Shown here piece by piece: positions 1-8,568 of a stretch of 64,000 nucleotides of DNA. The stretch comes from Caballeronia turbans. GTDB lineage: Bacteria > Pseudomonadota > Gammaproteobacteria > Burkholderiales > Burkholderiaceae. Both the position numbers and the translations under genes were made by a program. The stretch's first letter is position 1, and each line of letters opens with the position of its first letter. The stretch covers positions 1-64,000 of the forward strand of contig FCOD02000021.1 in assembly GCA_001544655.2 (NCBI GenBank), written 5' to 3'. A model generated the notes under the pieces. It did no database searches. It worked only from the letters and a program-made list of their open reading frames with translations, and was not told the DNA's origin.

Positions 1-206
1 ATTTACTCCATCCAAAGATGGAAAAACCTTCCTCTGATACTTCGTGTGAGACTCTTGATACTTTCGCTATATCCAGCTCCGAAGAACCAGACCGCACCCA
101 ACATCAAGCGCCCACACTTATCGGCTGTTAGTTTTTAAAGAGCACATCGCAAGACCCCTACCTCACCTTCTGTCTTACGCCGCTGCATCAGCAGCAGAGA
201 AACGAG
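1..206 (-). other. Leader of an rRNA operon transcribed leftward (16S beyond the left edge)
   Basis: Read on the minus strand, this stretch follows a strong promoter and contains a boxA-like antitermination element (TGCTCTTTAAAA, 133-144). After it comes a sequence starting CAGCCGATAAGTGTGGGCG that I recognise from pre-16S leaders of Burkholderia. No protein gene is visible. The 16S gene itself is not in the window, so the assignment rests on the promoter, boxA and remembered leader similarity. Confidence 0.75.
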
Positions 207-235
207 ATTATGAACAACATTTCGGTTCGTGTCAA
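207..235 (-). promoter_or_regulatory. Sigma-70 promoter of the rRNA operon
   Basis: On the minus strand there is a perfect -35 TTGACA (230-235), a 17-bp spacer and a -10 CATAAT (207-212). An A/T-rich stretch upstream (about 236-260) could act as an UP element. Its position directly before the boxA-containing leader fits an rrn P1 promoter. Confidence 0.85.
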
Positions 236-294
236 CAAGAATTCGACGCATTTTCTTATCGACTCAAACTGCTAAGACCTGTCGACTCAAATCA

Positions 295-325
295 AACGGG
301 TCGTGCGGACATCGCACGACCCGTT
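295..325 (-). terminator. Terminator downstream of tRNA-Thr
   Basis: A perfect 13-bp inverted repeat (295-307 with 313-325, loop GACAT) lies 11 bp past the tRNA 3' end. On the minus strand it is followed by TTTGATTT, a modest U-tract. It sits between the tRNA and the rRNA promoter and should insulate the two units. Confidence 0.75.
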
Positions 326-336
326 GACGTAAATCT

Positions 337-412
<76 letters not shown>

Positions 413-430
413 GAAGGACGAGATTCTACT

Positions 431-928
431 TCATTTAACGACTTTGAGGTGAGACCTCGCGGGGGATTTTGAAGCATCGTCATCGGCGTCCGTTTGCGAT
501 TGATCCTTTGGCACGGGATCCACACGCTCATCCGCTGGCTCCTCGATCTGCCGAGTGTCGCGCTCAGACGATCGCCCCCCGACGGGAGCGCTCGCCAACT
601 CCGCTCCAGAATGCGTCTGCTCGACCGGGAACGCCATCCCTTGTCCGTTCTCGCGCGCGTAGATAGCCAAAACGTTCGCGACTTGCACCTCGATCTTGTG
701 CGACTTGCCGGAGAATCGCGCGCTGAACTCGATCCACTCGTTGCCCATCTGCAGCTGGCTCGTCGCCTCGAAACTGATGTTCAACACGATCTCGTCGTTG
801 CGCACGAACTGACGCGGAACGCGCGTCGCCGCATCGACTCGCACGGCGATATGGGGCGTAAAACCGTTGTCCGTGCACCACTCGTACAGCGCGCGCAACA
901 AATACGGCTTGGTGGAAATCTCTTGCAT
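431..928 (-). CDS. sspB: ClpXP protease specificity-enhancing factor SspB
   Basis: SspB is the adaptor that tethers ssrA-tagged and other substrates to ClpXP. The 165-residue product has the N-terminal substrate-binding fold (about 1-110, beginning MQEISTKPYLLRALYEWC) and a long polar tail. The tail ends in LKVVK, the C-terminal motif by which SspB docks on ClpX. The start at 928 is chosen over an upstream ATG at 958 because AGAGGAAA sits just before it and the extra 10 residues are unlike the family. It lies directly downstream of sspA, the usual operon. The acidic, low-complexity linker (about 110-150) is normal for SspB. Confidence 0.95.
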   Translation of the reverse strand: MQEISTKPYLLRALYEWCTDNGFTPHIAVRVDAATRVPRQFVRNDEIVLNISFEATSQLQMGNEWIEFSARFSGKSHKIEVQVANVLAIYARENGQGMAFPVEQTHSGAELASAPVGGRSSERDTRQIEEPADERVDPVPKDQSQTDADDDASKSPARSHLKVVK

Positions 929-991
929 CAACTTTCCTCTGCCGGAATGCGGCGGCACGAAACCGCGCCGCCGCGTCCCAACGCACTCAAA

Positions 992-1603
992 CTATCGACG
1001 CATCACCTTTTCGGAAGGCGTCAGCGCTTCAATATAAGCCGGGCGGCTGAAAATCCGCTCGGCGTACTTCATCAACGGCGCGGCGTTCTTCGACAGCTCG
1101 ATGCCGTAGTGATCCAGACGCCACAGCAGCGGCGCGATCGCGACGTCGAGCATCGAGAACTCCTCGCCCAGCATGTACTTGTTCTTCAGGAAGATCGGAG
1201 CGAGCTGCGTGAGGCGATCGCGGATCGCGCTACGCGCCTTCTCGTGATTCTTCTCGGCGGCCTTGCCCTTCTCGTTCTCGAGCGTGCCGACGTGAACGAA
1301 CAGCTCCTTCTCGAAGTTCAGCAGGAACAGGCGCGCGCGGGCGCGCTGCACCGGGTCTGCCGGCATGAGTTGCGGGTGCGGGAAACGCTCGTCGATATAC
1401 TCGTTGATGATATTCGACTCGTACAGGATCAGGTCGCGCTCAACGAGAATCGGTACCTGGCCGTATGGGTTCATCACCGCGATGTCTTCCGGCTTGTTGA
1501 ACAGGTCAACGTCGCGAATCTCGAAATCCATGCCCTTTTCGAACAACACCAGCCGGCAGCGCTGGGAGAAGGGGCAAGTAGTGCCGGAATACAGAACCAT
1601 CAT
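992..1603 (-). CDS. sspA: Stringent starvation protein A (GST-fold RNA polymerase-associated protein)
   Basis: The 203-residue protein has an N-terminal thioredoxin-like GST domain (about 1-80, starting MMVLYSGTTCPFSQRC and containing NPYGQVPIL) and an all-helical C-terminal domain. SspA proteins bind RNA polymerase and act in stationary-phase and acid-stress regulation rather than as glutathione transferases; that role is family knowledge. It precedes sspB with a short gap and follows petC on the same strand. The first of two tandem ATGs has AAGGAA upstream; the second ATG (1600) is equally possible. Confidence 0.93.
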   Translation of the reverse strand: MMVLYSGTTCPFSQRCRLVLFEKGMDFEIRDVDLFNKPEDIAVMNPYGQVPILVERDLILYESNIINEYIDERFPHPQLMPADPVQRARARLFLLNFEKELFVHVGTLENEKGKAAEKNHEKARSAIRDRLTQLAPIFLKNKYMLGEEFSMLDVAIAPLLWRLDHYGIELSKNAAPLMKYAERIFSRPAYIEALTPSEKVMRR

Positions 1604-1632
1604 GTTTTTAAAGTTCCTTCAGTAAACTCGAA

Positions 1633-1679
1633 GGGTCGGCCGCGGCGTTTTCTCGCCGAAAACGTCGTCGCGCCGACCC
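1633..1679 (-). other. Nested stem-loop between petC and sspA
   Basis: An outer 7-bp stem (1633-1639 with 1673-1679) encloses an inner 7-bp stem (1646-1652 with 1658-1664). It fills the only real gap between petC and sspA. There is no U-tract on the minus strand, so it could be an mRNA stabiliser or partial attenuator rather than a true terminator. Confidence 0.45.
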
Positions 1680-1696
1680 ACGCCTTCGAAGGCGCG

Positions 1697-2452
1697 CTAT
1701 TTGATATCTTTCCAGTATGCCGCGTTCAGGCGCCATGCGAGGAAACTCAGCAGCGCCAGGAACAGCAGAACCCAGACACCGAGCCGCTTGCGCGTCTGCT
1801 GCGCAGGCTCCGCCATCCACGACATGTACGAAACGAGATCGGCCACAGTTGAATCATAATCCACGGATGACATGGCACCAGGCGCAACCTGAGTGTAACC
1901 GACGAATCTTCTTACCTTTTCGCCGGTCTTTTCGTCCGTATCGGTCTCGAATTTCGCATCCCGAATGCCTTGCAGAGTCCAGAGCACGTGCGGCATGCCG
2001 ACATTCTCATACACGCGGTTGTTCCAGCCGGTCGGCCGCGTCGGATCGCGATAAAAACTCCGCAAGTACGTATAGAGCCAGTCGTTGCCGCGCGCCCGCG
2101 CCTCGACCGATAAATCCGGCGGCGACGCGCCGAACCAGGCTTTCGCATCCTCGGGGCGCATCGCGATGGACATCGTGTTGCCGACCTTGTCGGTCGAGAA
2201 AAGCAGGTTCTCCTGAATCTGCTTTTCGCTGATGCCGATGTCGGTCAGCCGGTTGTACCGCATCAGATTCGCGCTGTGGCAGTTCAGACAGTAGTTTACA
2301 AAAACCTGGGCGCCATGCTGCAAGGACGCGAGATTGTCCGAACTAGCGGGCGCCCGGTCGAGCACCGCCTCTTCCTGCGCAAAAGCCGGCGCCGCACCGA
2401 ACGAGAGCAGCGCCGCACCGATCATCGCTATTGTAGAGAGCCATTTTTTCAT
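1697..2452 (-). CDS. petC: Cytochrome c1 of the ubiquinol-cytochrome c reductase
   Basis: This is the haem c subunit of the bc1 complex, passing electrons from the Rieske protein to soluble cytochrome c in the periplasm. The 251-residue product has a Sec signal peptide (about 1-25, ending AFA), a haem-binding CLNCH at residues 55-59 and a VGMPHVLW segment typical of the axial methionine region. A C-terminal membrane anchor follows (about 222-245). It is the last gene of petA-petB-petC and starts 23 nt after petB with a GGAG Shine-Dalgarno. The haem must be attached by cytochrome c maturation; ccsB/resB lie at 58003-61441. Confidence 0.96.
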   Translation of the reverse strand: MKKWLSTIAMIGAALLSFGAAPAFAQEEAVLDRAPASSDNLASLQHGAQVFVNYCLNCHSANLMRYNRLTDIGISEKQIQENLLFSTDKVGNTMSIAMRPEDAKAWFGASPPDLSVEARARGNDWLYTYLRSFYRDPTRPTGWNNRVYENVGMPHVLWTLQGIRDAKFETDTDEKTGEKVRRFVGYTQVAPGAMSSVDYDSTVADLVSYMSWMAEPAQQTRKRLGVWVLLFLALLSFLAWRLNAAYWKDIK

Positions 2453-2475
2453 CGTATTCGTCTCCGGACGTGCGC

Positions 2476-3858
2476 TCAGTGAGGTTTGTAGTGCACTCGC
2501 TCAGGCGGCGTCCTGAATCTGCCGCGCGGCGTCCAGAAAGGCATGCCGAGGAAGAACGCGAAATAGATCAACGCGCAGATCTGCGCGATCAGCGTCGCGG
2601 CCGGCGATGGCGGTCGCGTGCCCAGGAAGCCGAGCATTAGAAACGCGAAGATGAAGATCGCGTAGAAGACCTTGTGGAAGAGCGGTCGGTAGCGGATCGA
2701 TTTCACCGGACTGCGATCGAGCCACGGCAGGAAGAACAGCGACACGACCGCCGTGCCCATCACGACCACGCCCCAGAATTTCGATTCCGTCAGCGCCATG
2801 AAAATCAGCACGAGAACCGCGAGCACCGGCAGGCCAAGGCGCCACTTGCCGCGCCCCTTCACCAGCGCAAGCAGTCCGAGCAGTGCGATGACGATCATCA
2901 GCACGATCTTGAACGGATCGGTGGTGGCGCGAAGCATCGCGTAGAACGCGGTGAAGTACCACACGGGCGCGATCTCGGGCGGCGTCTGCAGCGGGTTGGC
3001 CGGCACGAAATTGTTGGCTTCGAGGAAGTAGCCGCCCATTTCCGGCGCGAAGAAGATGATCGCCGCAAAGATCAGCAGGAACACGCACACGCCCATGAAG
3101 TCGTGCACCGAGTAGTACGGATGAAACGGAATGCCGTCGAGCGGAATGCCGTCCGGCCCCTTCTTCGCCTTGATCTCGATGCCGTCCGGATTGTTCGAGC
3201 CGACTTCATGGAGCGCGACCAGATGCGCGACGACGAGTCCGATCAGCACGAGCGGAATCGCAATCACGTGGAACGCGAAGAAGCGGTTCAGCGTGACATC
3301 CGACACGACGTAATCGCCGCGAATCCACAAGGACAGATCCGGGCCGATGAACGGAATCGCCGAGAACAGGTTCACGATAACCTGCGCGCCCCAGAACGAC
3401 ATCTGCCCCCACGGCAGCAGATAACCGAAGAACGCTTCGGCCATGAGGCACAGGAAGATCGCGCACCCGAAGATCCATACGAGTTCGCGCGGCTTGCGAT
3501 ACGACCCGTACATCAGCCCGCGGAACATATGCAGATACACGACGACGAAGAACATCGACGCGCCCGTCGAGTGCATGTAGCGGATGAGCCAGCCCCACGG
3601 CACCTCGCGCATGATGTACTCGACCGATGCGAACGCAAGCGTCGCATCGGGCTTGTAATTCATCGTCAGGAAAATGCCGGTGACAATCTGATTCACCAGC
3701 ACCAGCAGCGCCAGCGAGCCGAAGAAGTACCAGAAGTTGAAGTTCTTCGGCGCGTAGTACTCGGAAACGTGCTTCTTCCAGGTCGAGGTCATCGGAAACC
3801 GGCGGTCGATCCAACCGGTCAAGCCCGTTGTCTCCACTTCCTTGTCTGCGGTCGCCAT
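2476..3858 (-). CDS. petB: Cytochrome b of the ubiquinol-cytochrome c reductase
   Basis: The 460-residue polytopic protein is the membrane core of the bc1 complex, carrying two b haems and the quinol/quinone sites. It shows FFGYLLPWGQMSFWGAQV in the N-terminal cytochrome b domain and a PVWYFTAFYAMLR segment near the Qo site, where most relatives carry PEWY. At least eight membrane segments are present. Its ATG follows the petA stop with no gap (TAAATG), so the two are probably translationally coupled. The length is normal for the proteobacterial single-chain form. Confidence 0.97.
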   Translation of the reverse strand: MATADKEVETTGLTGWIDRRFPMTSTWKKHVSEYYAPKNFNFWYFFGSLALLVLVNQIVTGIFLTMNYKPDATLAFASVEYIMREVPWGWLIRYMHSTGASMFFVVVYLHMFRGLMYGSYRKPRELVWIFGCAIFLCLMAEAFFGYLLPWGQMSFWGAQVIVNLFSAIPFIGPDLSLWIRGDYVVSDVTLNRFFAFHVIAIPLVLIGLVVAHLVALHEVGSNNPDGIEIKAKKGPDGIPLDGIPFHPYYSVHDFMGVCVFLLIFAAIIFFAPEMGGYFLEANNFVPANPLQTPPEIAPVWYFTAFYAMLRATTDPFKIVLMIVIALLGLLALVKGRGKWRLGLPVLAVLVLIFMALTESKFWGVVVMGTAVVSLFFLPWLDRSPVKSIRYRPLFHKVFYAIFIFAFLMLGFLGTRPPSPAATLIAQICALIYFAFFLGMPFWTPRGRFRTPPERVHYKPH

Positions 3859-4479
3859 TTACGCCTCTCCCTTTTCGTCCTTGCCGATCACGAGTTGCGT
3901 CGCGGAGGTGAACATGAACGGTGGAATGTCCAGGTTCTGCGGCGCGGGCTTGTTCTTGAAGACGCGGCCGGCCATGTCATAGGTCGAGCCGTGGCACGGG
4001 CAAAGGAAGCCGCCCGGCCAGTTATCGGGGAGATTGGGTTGCGCACCCTCCTGGAAACGCGGCGTCGGCGTGCAGCCCAGATGGGTGCACACCGCGACCG
4101 CCACGAGAATGTTCTTGTGATCGGCGCGCGAGCGATACTCGTTGTTGCAGTACTCCGGCAACGGCATCGAAAATTCCATCTTGGACTTCGGGTCAGCGAC
4201 TTCGTTGTCGGCCTTCTTGACGTCGGCCAGCATTTCGTCGGTGCGGTTGACGATCCACACCGGCTTGCCGCGCCAGGCAACGGTCATCATTTCGCCCGGC
4301 TTGAGTCCGCTGATATCGACCTCGACGGGCGCGCCCGCCGCCTTGGCCTTCTCCGATGGAGCAAACGAACCTACAAAAGGAACCACGGTTGCCACAGCTC
4401 CGAAACCACCTGCTGCGGTCGTCGCAATCAGCCAGGTACGGCGGCCGCCGTCGACGCGTTTTTCATCCTTGTCTCGCAT
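3859..4479 (-). CDS. petA: Rieske iron-sulfur subunit of the ubiquinol-cytochrome c reductase
   Basis: This subunit carries the 2Fe-2S cluster of the bc1 complex. The cluster ligands are in CTHLGC and CPCHGS. The N-terminus has a twin-arginine motif (RR at 13-14) before a single hydrophobic anchor, so export should use the Tat pathway encoded at 6788-8412. ATG 4479 is chosen; GTG codons at 4491 and 4482 would add a few residues. First gene of petABC; the region 4480-4697 upstream must carry the operon promoter, though I cannot pick a convincing one. Confidence 0.95.
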   Translation of the reverse strand: MRDKDEKRVDGGRRTWLIATTAAGGFGAVATVVPFVGSFAPSEKAKAAGAPVEVDISGLKPGEMMTVAWRGKPVWIVNRTDEMLADVKKADNEVADPKSKMEFSMPLPEYCNNEYRSRADHKNILVAVAVCTHLGCTPTPRFQEGAQPNLPDNWPGGFLCPCHGSTYDMAGRVFKNKPAPQNLDIPPFMFTSATQLVIGKDEKGEA

Positions 4480-4576
4480 CACACGCCCCACTTCTGAGTT
4501 GGATTTATACCGTCACATCAGTTGTTCGCCGTTAGTGTGCGCGAATGGAGTTAGCATTTACAAGGGCCGCCTAGCA

Positions 4577-4595
4577 AAAATCACTCGAAGTGATT
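4577..4595 (-). terminator. Weak terminator of the Nif3-like gene
   Basis: On the minus strand AATCACT-TCG-AGTGATT is followed by TTTGC. The stem is short and A/T-rich, located between the Nif3-like gene and petA. It is a plausible but weak intrinsic terminator. Confidence 0.45.
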
Positions 4596-4697
4596 GATGC
4601 TTCAGGGTTTTCCCCACGTTTTTCGCGCAATATCGTGAAGCGTTCGTTTAAGGCAACTGCAAGCGCCAAATAATGGGCGCGCCGGCTTAACAGCGTA

Positions 4698-5444
4698 TTA
4701 AACCGGATTATCGATATCGATAAAAAGATGTTCGATATCGAACTGCTCCGACAGATGCGCGCCGACGGCCTGCACGCCGTAACGCTCCGTCGCGTGATGC
4801 CCGGCCGCGATATACGCCACGCCCGACTCCGCCGCGATATGCATGGTCTGCTCCGAGACCTCGCCGCTCAGATAGACGTCGGCGCGCGCCGCTATCGCGT
4901 CTTCGAAATAGCCCTGCGCGCCGCCCGTGCACCACGCCACGCGTCGCAATTCCCTGTTCGTATCGCCGAACACGAGAGGCTTCCTGCCAAGCGCGTTCTC
5001 GACCATCGCGCCGAAGTGCTCGAGCGAAAGCGGCATCGCGAGCGTCGCGACCCAGCCGAGATCCTGATCGGCGAAACGGCCGTCCGCGATCAGCCCGAGG
5101 CGCGCACCGATCTGCGCGTTGTTGCCGAACTCCGGGTGCGAATCGAGCGGAAGATGGTAGGCGAAGAGATTGATGTCGTTGGCGATCAGCGTGCGCAACC
5201 GACGATACTTGCGCCCCGTGATCTGCGGCGCCTCGTTGCGCCAGAAGTAGCCGTGATGCACAAGGACGGTGTCCGCGCCCCATTCCAGCGCGGCCTCCAG
5301 GAAAGCCTGCGAGGCCGTCACACCGGTTGCGATCTTCTGCACGCGGCGCGCGCCTTCGACCTGCAGACCGTTCGGGCAATAGTCCTTGAAGCGGCCGATT
5401 TCCAGCAGATTGTTCAGATACAATTCGAGTTCGATCCGATCCAT
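4698..5444 (-). CDS. Nif3-like dinuclear metal-centre protein (YbgI/GTP cyclohydrolase I type 2 family)
   Basis: The 248-residue protein is a full-length member of the Nif3/YbgI family, ring-shaped hexamers with a two-metal site and no settled physiological reaction. The metal ligands are visible as VLVHHG, HLPLD and GHHATERYG. It is transcribed divergently from the HtrA protease gene with only 20 bp between the two start codons. This pairing is common in beta- and gammaproteobacteria. The older label of GTP cyclohydrolase I type 2 should not be taken as a demonstrated activity. Confidence 0.9.
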   Translation of the reverse strand: MDRIELELYLNNLLEIGRFKDYCPNGLQVEGARRVQKIATGVTASQAFLEAALEWGADTVLVHHGYFWRNEAPQITGRKYRRLRTLIANDINLFAYHLPLDSHPEFGNNAQIGARLGLIADGRFADQDLGWVATLAMPLSLEHFGAMVENALGRKPLVFGDTNRELRRVAWCTGGAQGYFEDAIAARADVYLSGEVSEQTMHIAAESGVAYIAAGHHATERYGVQAVGAHLSEQFDIEHLFIDIDNPV

Positions 5445-5464
5445 GAAATCCTCTATCCCTTCAA

Positions 5465-6691
5465 ATGCTTAGACGCTTCTGGCTATTTTTTGCCCAAGCG
5501 GTCACCGTGCTTTTGGCCCTGATGTTCATCATCGCGACCTTGAAACCGCAGTGGCTTCAACGTCAGGGTCAATTCGGCAAGCAGCTTGCCGAGCCGATCG
5601 TCGCGTTGCAGGAAGTGGCGCCGAGCATCGGCTCGCGCCCGGTTCAATCGTCCTACTCGGAAGGCGCGCAAAAGGCGATGCCGGCCGTCGTGAACGTGTT
5701 CTCCAGCAAGGACGGCAATCTGCCGCCCGATCCGCGTGCGAAAGACCCGCTGTTCCGCTATTTCTTCGGTGACAAGAACAAACGCAAGAGCGACGAGCCG
5801 CCGGCGTCGAACCTCGGCTCCGGCGTCATCGTCAGCTCGGAAGGTTACATTCTAACGAACCAGCATGTCGTCGACGGTGCGGATCAAATCGAAGTCGCGC
5901 TCGCCGATGGTCGCACGGCCAGCGCAAAAGTGATCGGCGTCGATCCGGAAACCGACCTCGCCGTGCTCAAGATCAACATGACCAATCTGCCGAGCATCAC
6001 CCTCGGGCGCATGGACCAGACGCGCGTCGGCGATGTCGTACTCGCGATCGGCAATCCGTTCGGCGTCGGCCAGACGGTCACGATGGGTATCGTCAGCGCG
6101 CTCGGACGCAATCACCTCGGCATCAACACCTTCGAGAACTTCATCCAGACGGATGCAGCCATCAATCCCGGCAACTCGGGCGGTGCGCTGGTGGACGTGA
6201 ACGGCAATCTGCTCGGCATCAACACGGCAATCTATTCGCGCAGCGGCGGCTCGCTCGGCATCGGCTTCGCGATTCCCGTGTCGACCGCGCGCAGCGTACT
6301 GGAAAGCATCATCACGACGGGCACCGTCACGCGTGGCTGGATTGGCGTGGAGCCGCAGGACGTGACCCCGGAGATCGCCGAATCGTTCGGGCTGGATCAG
6401 AAATCCGGCGCGATCGTCGCCGGCGTGCTGCAAGGCGGTCCGGCGGACAAGGCGGGTATCAGGCCGGGCGACATCCTCGTGTCCATCAACGAAGACACCA
6501 TCACCGACACGACGCGCCTGCTCAACGTCGTCGCGCAGATCAAGCCGGGCACGTCGGTCAAGGTCCATCTGATGCGCAAGAACAAGGAACTCGACGTCAA
6601 CGTGATGATCGGCAAGCGTCCCGCGCCGCCGCGCGCACCGCAGATGCCGGACGAAGATCAAGGCGATCAGGGTGACCAGGGCGACGAATAA
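5465..6691 (+). CDS. Membrane-anchored HtrA/DegS-type serine protease with one PDZ domain
   Basis: A periplasmic quality-control or sensor protease. A single N-terminal membrane segment (about 5-25) is followed by a trypsin-like domain with catalytic triad H134, D164 and S238 (in GNSGGA), and one PDZ domain (about 280-375). A single PDZ plus an uncleaved anchor resembles DegS/AlgW, which start the sigma-E cascade by cutting an anti-sigma factor; substrate here is unknown. The C-terminus ends in an unusual acidic DQGDQGDQGDE tail. The ATG lacks a clear Shine-Dalgarno. It may also be named mucD or degQ-like. Confidence 0.9.
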   Translation: MLRRFWLFFAQAVTVLLALMFIIATLKPQWLQRQGQFGKQLAEPIVALQEVAPSIGSRPVQSSYSEGAQKAMPAVVNVFSSKDGNLPPDPRAKDPLFRYFFGDKNKRKSDEPPASNLGSGVIVSSEGYILTNQHVVDGADQIEVALADGRTASAKVIGVDPETDLAVLKINMTNLPSITLGRMDQTRVGDVVLAIGNPFGVGQTVTMGIVSALGRNHLGINTFENFIQTDAAINPGNSGGALVDVNGNLLGINTAIYSRSGGSLGIGFAIPVSTARSVLESIITTGTVTRGWIGVEPQDVTPEIAESFGLDQKSGAIVAGVLQGGPADKAGIRPGDILVSINEDTITDTTRLLNVVAQIKPGTSVKVHLMRKNKELDVNVMIGKRPAPPRAPQMPDEDQGDQGDQGDE

Positions 6692-6710
6692 ACGCCGCAT
6701 TCACAAAACA

Positions 6711-6746
6711 AAAAGGCAGCTTCGATCACTCGAAGCTGCCTTTTTT
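6711..6746. terminator. Bidirectional terminator between the HtrA gene and tatC
   Basis: A 14-bp inverted repeat (6711-6724 with 6731-6744, loop ATCACT) has A-runs on one side and T-runs on the other. It can serve both the plus-strand protease gene and the convergent minus-strand tatABC end. Confidence 0.9.
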
Positions 6747-6787
6747 GTATCCGGCAAGCCGACGCTCACCGCGACAATACGCCGCAC

Positions 6788-7564
6788 CTACTCCGCCGCC
6801 GGCTCCTCGTTCTTGATCTGCTCCTTGCCAACCACGAGCCGTGCCGCAATGATGCCCGCCTCATAAAGAATGACGAGCGGAATCGCGAGAATCAGTTGCG
6901 AGAAAACGTCGGGCGGCGTCACGACAGCCGAGATGACGAACGCGCCGACGATCACGTATGGGCGGATCTGCTTGAGCTTCTGGATCGACACGACGCCCAT
7001 GCGCGCCAGCAGCACGACGACGATCGGAACCTCGAACGTCACCCCGAACGCGATGAACATCGTCAGCACGAAGCTCAGGTAGTTGTCGATGTCCGTTGTC
7101 ATCTCCGCGCCCAGCGGCGCGTTGTAATGCGCCATCACGCGGAAAATAGTGGGGAACACGACGAAGTAGGCGAACGCCATGCCGCACAGGAAAAGCGTGT
7201 AGCTGCTGAAGACGAGCGGCCCGACGAGCTTCTTCTCGTGCTGATACAGCCCCGGCGCGACGAAGGCCCAGACCTGATACAGCACGATCGGCAGCGCGAT
7301 CACGAAGGCGACGAGCATTGTCACCTTCATCGGCACGAAGAACGAGCCGGTGACGTCGGTGACGATCATCTTGCCGTCGGCTGGCAGGTTCTGCATCAGC
7401 GGACGGGCCAGCAGCTTGAAGATGTCCGGCGCCCAGTACACCAGCCCGATGAATACGACGATGACTGAAGCGCCCGCGCGAATGATGCGGTCGCGCAATT
7501 CGACGAGATGCGAAATGAACGTCTCTTCGACGGGCTCTTCTTTATTGTGTTGCGGGTCGCTCAC
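6788..7564 (-). CDS. tatC: Sec-independent protein translocase subunit TatC
   Basis: TatC is the polytopic receptor of the twin-arginine translocase and recognises RR signal peptides such as those on PetA and MsrP in this window. The 258-residue product starts with a charged cytoplasmic segment including ETFISHLVELRDRI, the conserved TatC N-terminal signature, followed by six membrane helices. The start is GTG with GAGGG upstream. It is the last gene of tatABC and shares a terminator with the convergent protease gene. Confidence 0.97.
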   Translation of the reverse strand: MSDPQHNKEEPVEETFISHLVELRDRIIRAGASVIVVFIGLVYWAPDIFKLLARPLMQNLPADGKMIVTDVTGSFFVPMKVTMLVAFVIALPIVLYQVWAFVAPGLYQHEKKLVGPLVFSSYTLFLCGMAFAYFVVFPTIFRVMAHYNAPLGAEMTTDIDNYLSFVLTMFIAFGVTFEVPIVVVLLARMGVVSIQKLKQIRPYVIVGAFVISAVVTPPDVFSQLILAIPLVILYEAGIIAARLVVGKEQIKNEEPAAE

Positions 7565-7608
7565 GCCGGCCCTCGGTAGAAATCATCGATGAAGGAATCG
7601 CGGCTCGC

Positions 7609-8139
7609 TCAGAAGAACTTCGTCTGCCGGCGCAGGGTGGCTGGCGTATGACGAGCGACGCGCGCCGCGCCCGACTGGACCCGCGTGCGACGAGAAGTCG
7701 TGCGCTTGTACCAGTTCGGAATCGCTGCCTGCTTCACGCGCCAGTTCTTGCGCCTGGTCGACGTCGATGACGACGTGCTCGCCCAGGGCTTGTCCGACGC
7801 GGCGCTGTCCGCCTGTTCGCCCGCGCTACCCGCGATGCTCGGCGCGACCGACGTGCCCTCTTTCCACGCATCGTTCAGTTCGGACTCGTGGCGACGCAGC
7901 GTGTCGTGAATCGTCGATTCGACGTTGGACGCCGCGGTTTCGAACTCGGTGCGCATTTTCTTCAGCTCATCGAGTTCCATCTCGCGTGCCACTTCCGATT
8001 TGACGTCGTTGATATAACGCTGCGCGCGCCCGAAGAGCGCCCCCGCCGTGCGAGCGACGCCCGGCAGGCGCTCCGGCCCGAGGACCACCAGCGCGACGAC
8101 GCCGATGACCGCCATTTTGGTCAGACCGAGATCGAGCAT
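7609..8139 (-). CDS. tatB: Sec-independent protein translocase subunit TatB
   Basis: TatB partners TatC in the receptor complex. The 176-residue protein has the typical N-terminal membrane helix beginning MLDLGLTKMAVIG and containing VLGPERLP. An amphipathic helix and a long, mostly disordered basic tail rich in Ser/Thr/Arg follow. The length is within the TatB range and well above TatA. It lies between tatA and tatC with short gaps. Confidence 0.95.
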   Translation of the reverse strand: MLDLGLTKMAVIGVVALVVLGPERLPGVARTAGALFGRAQRYINDVKSEVAREMELDELKKMRTEFETAASNVESTIHDTLRRHESELNDAWKEGTSVAPSIAGSAGEQADSAASDKPWASTSSSTSTRRKNWRVKQAAIPNWYKRTTSRRTRVQSGAARVARHTPATLRRQTKFF

Positions 8140-8175
8140 TGAACGAAGAGTGGAGGGTTACCGTCGGCGGACGGA

Positions 8176-8412
8176 TTAGCGGTAGTCGCCCGGGCGGGAC
8201 TTGTCCTTCGCTTCGACGTCAACGGCGCCGTTACGCGGCAGCTCGCGCTGATCGGTCGTATTTGCCGGCGTCTCGCCTTCGCGCATGCCTTCCTTGAAAC
8301 CCTTCACCGCGCCGCCCAGATCGCCGCCGATATTGCGCAGTTTCTTGGTGCCGAACACGAGCGCCACGATCAACAGAACGATCAACCAATGCCAAATGCT
8401 TAACGAACCCAT
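8176..8412 (-). CDS. tatA: Sec-independent protein translocase subunit TatA
   Basis: The 78-residue protein has the TatA plan: one N-terminal membrane helix ([20 protein letters not shown]), the [10 protein letters not shown] hinge and a charged amphipathic helix ([17 protein letters not shown]). TatA oligomers form the translocation pore. First of tatABC. The 156-nt gap upstream, to the HIT gene, contains GGCCTCGCGGCC and no other recognisable gene. Confidence 0.96.
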   Translation of the reverse strand: MGSLSIWHWLIVLLIVALVFGTKKLRNIGGDLGGAVKGFKEGMREGETPANTTDQRELPRNGAVDVEAKDKSRPGDYR

Positions 8413-8568
8413 GAATGAAAACTCTCCGTGATTCCGCCCCGATTTGGGTATCTAAAGCGGAAGACTGGCCTCGCGGCCTGAGCCAAGGCTGACCGCCTCG
8501 ACTTCAACTATCGATTTTGCTCGCCCAATATTTCATTGGAAAGGAGAATGCAGACGCAGATTGCAGCA

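Noticed and set aside
2674-4497. Plus-strand open frame of 607 codons opposite petA-petB
   Set aside because: Antisense shadow; the minus strand carries unmistakable Rieske and cytochrome b genes.
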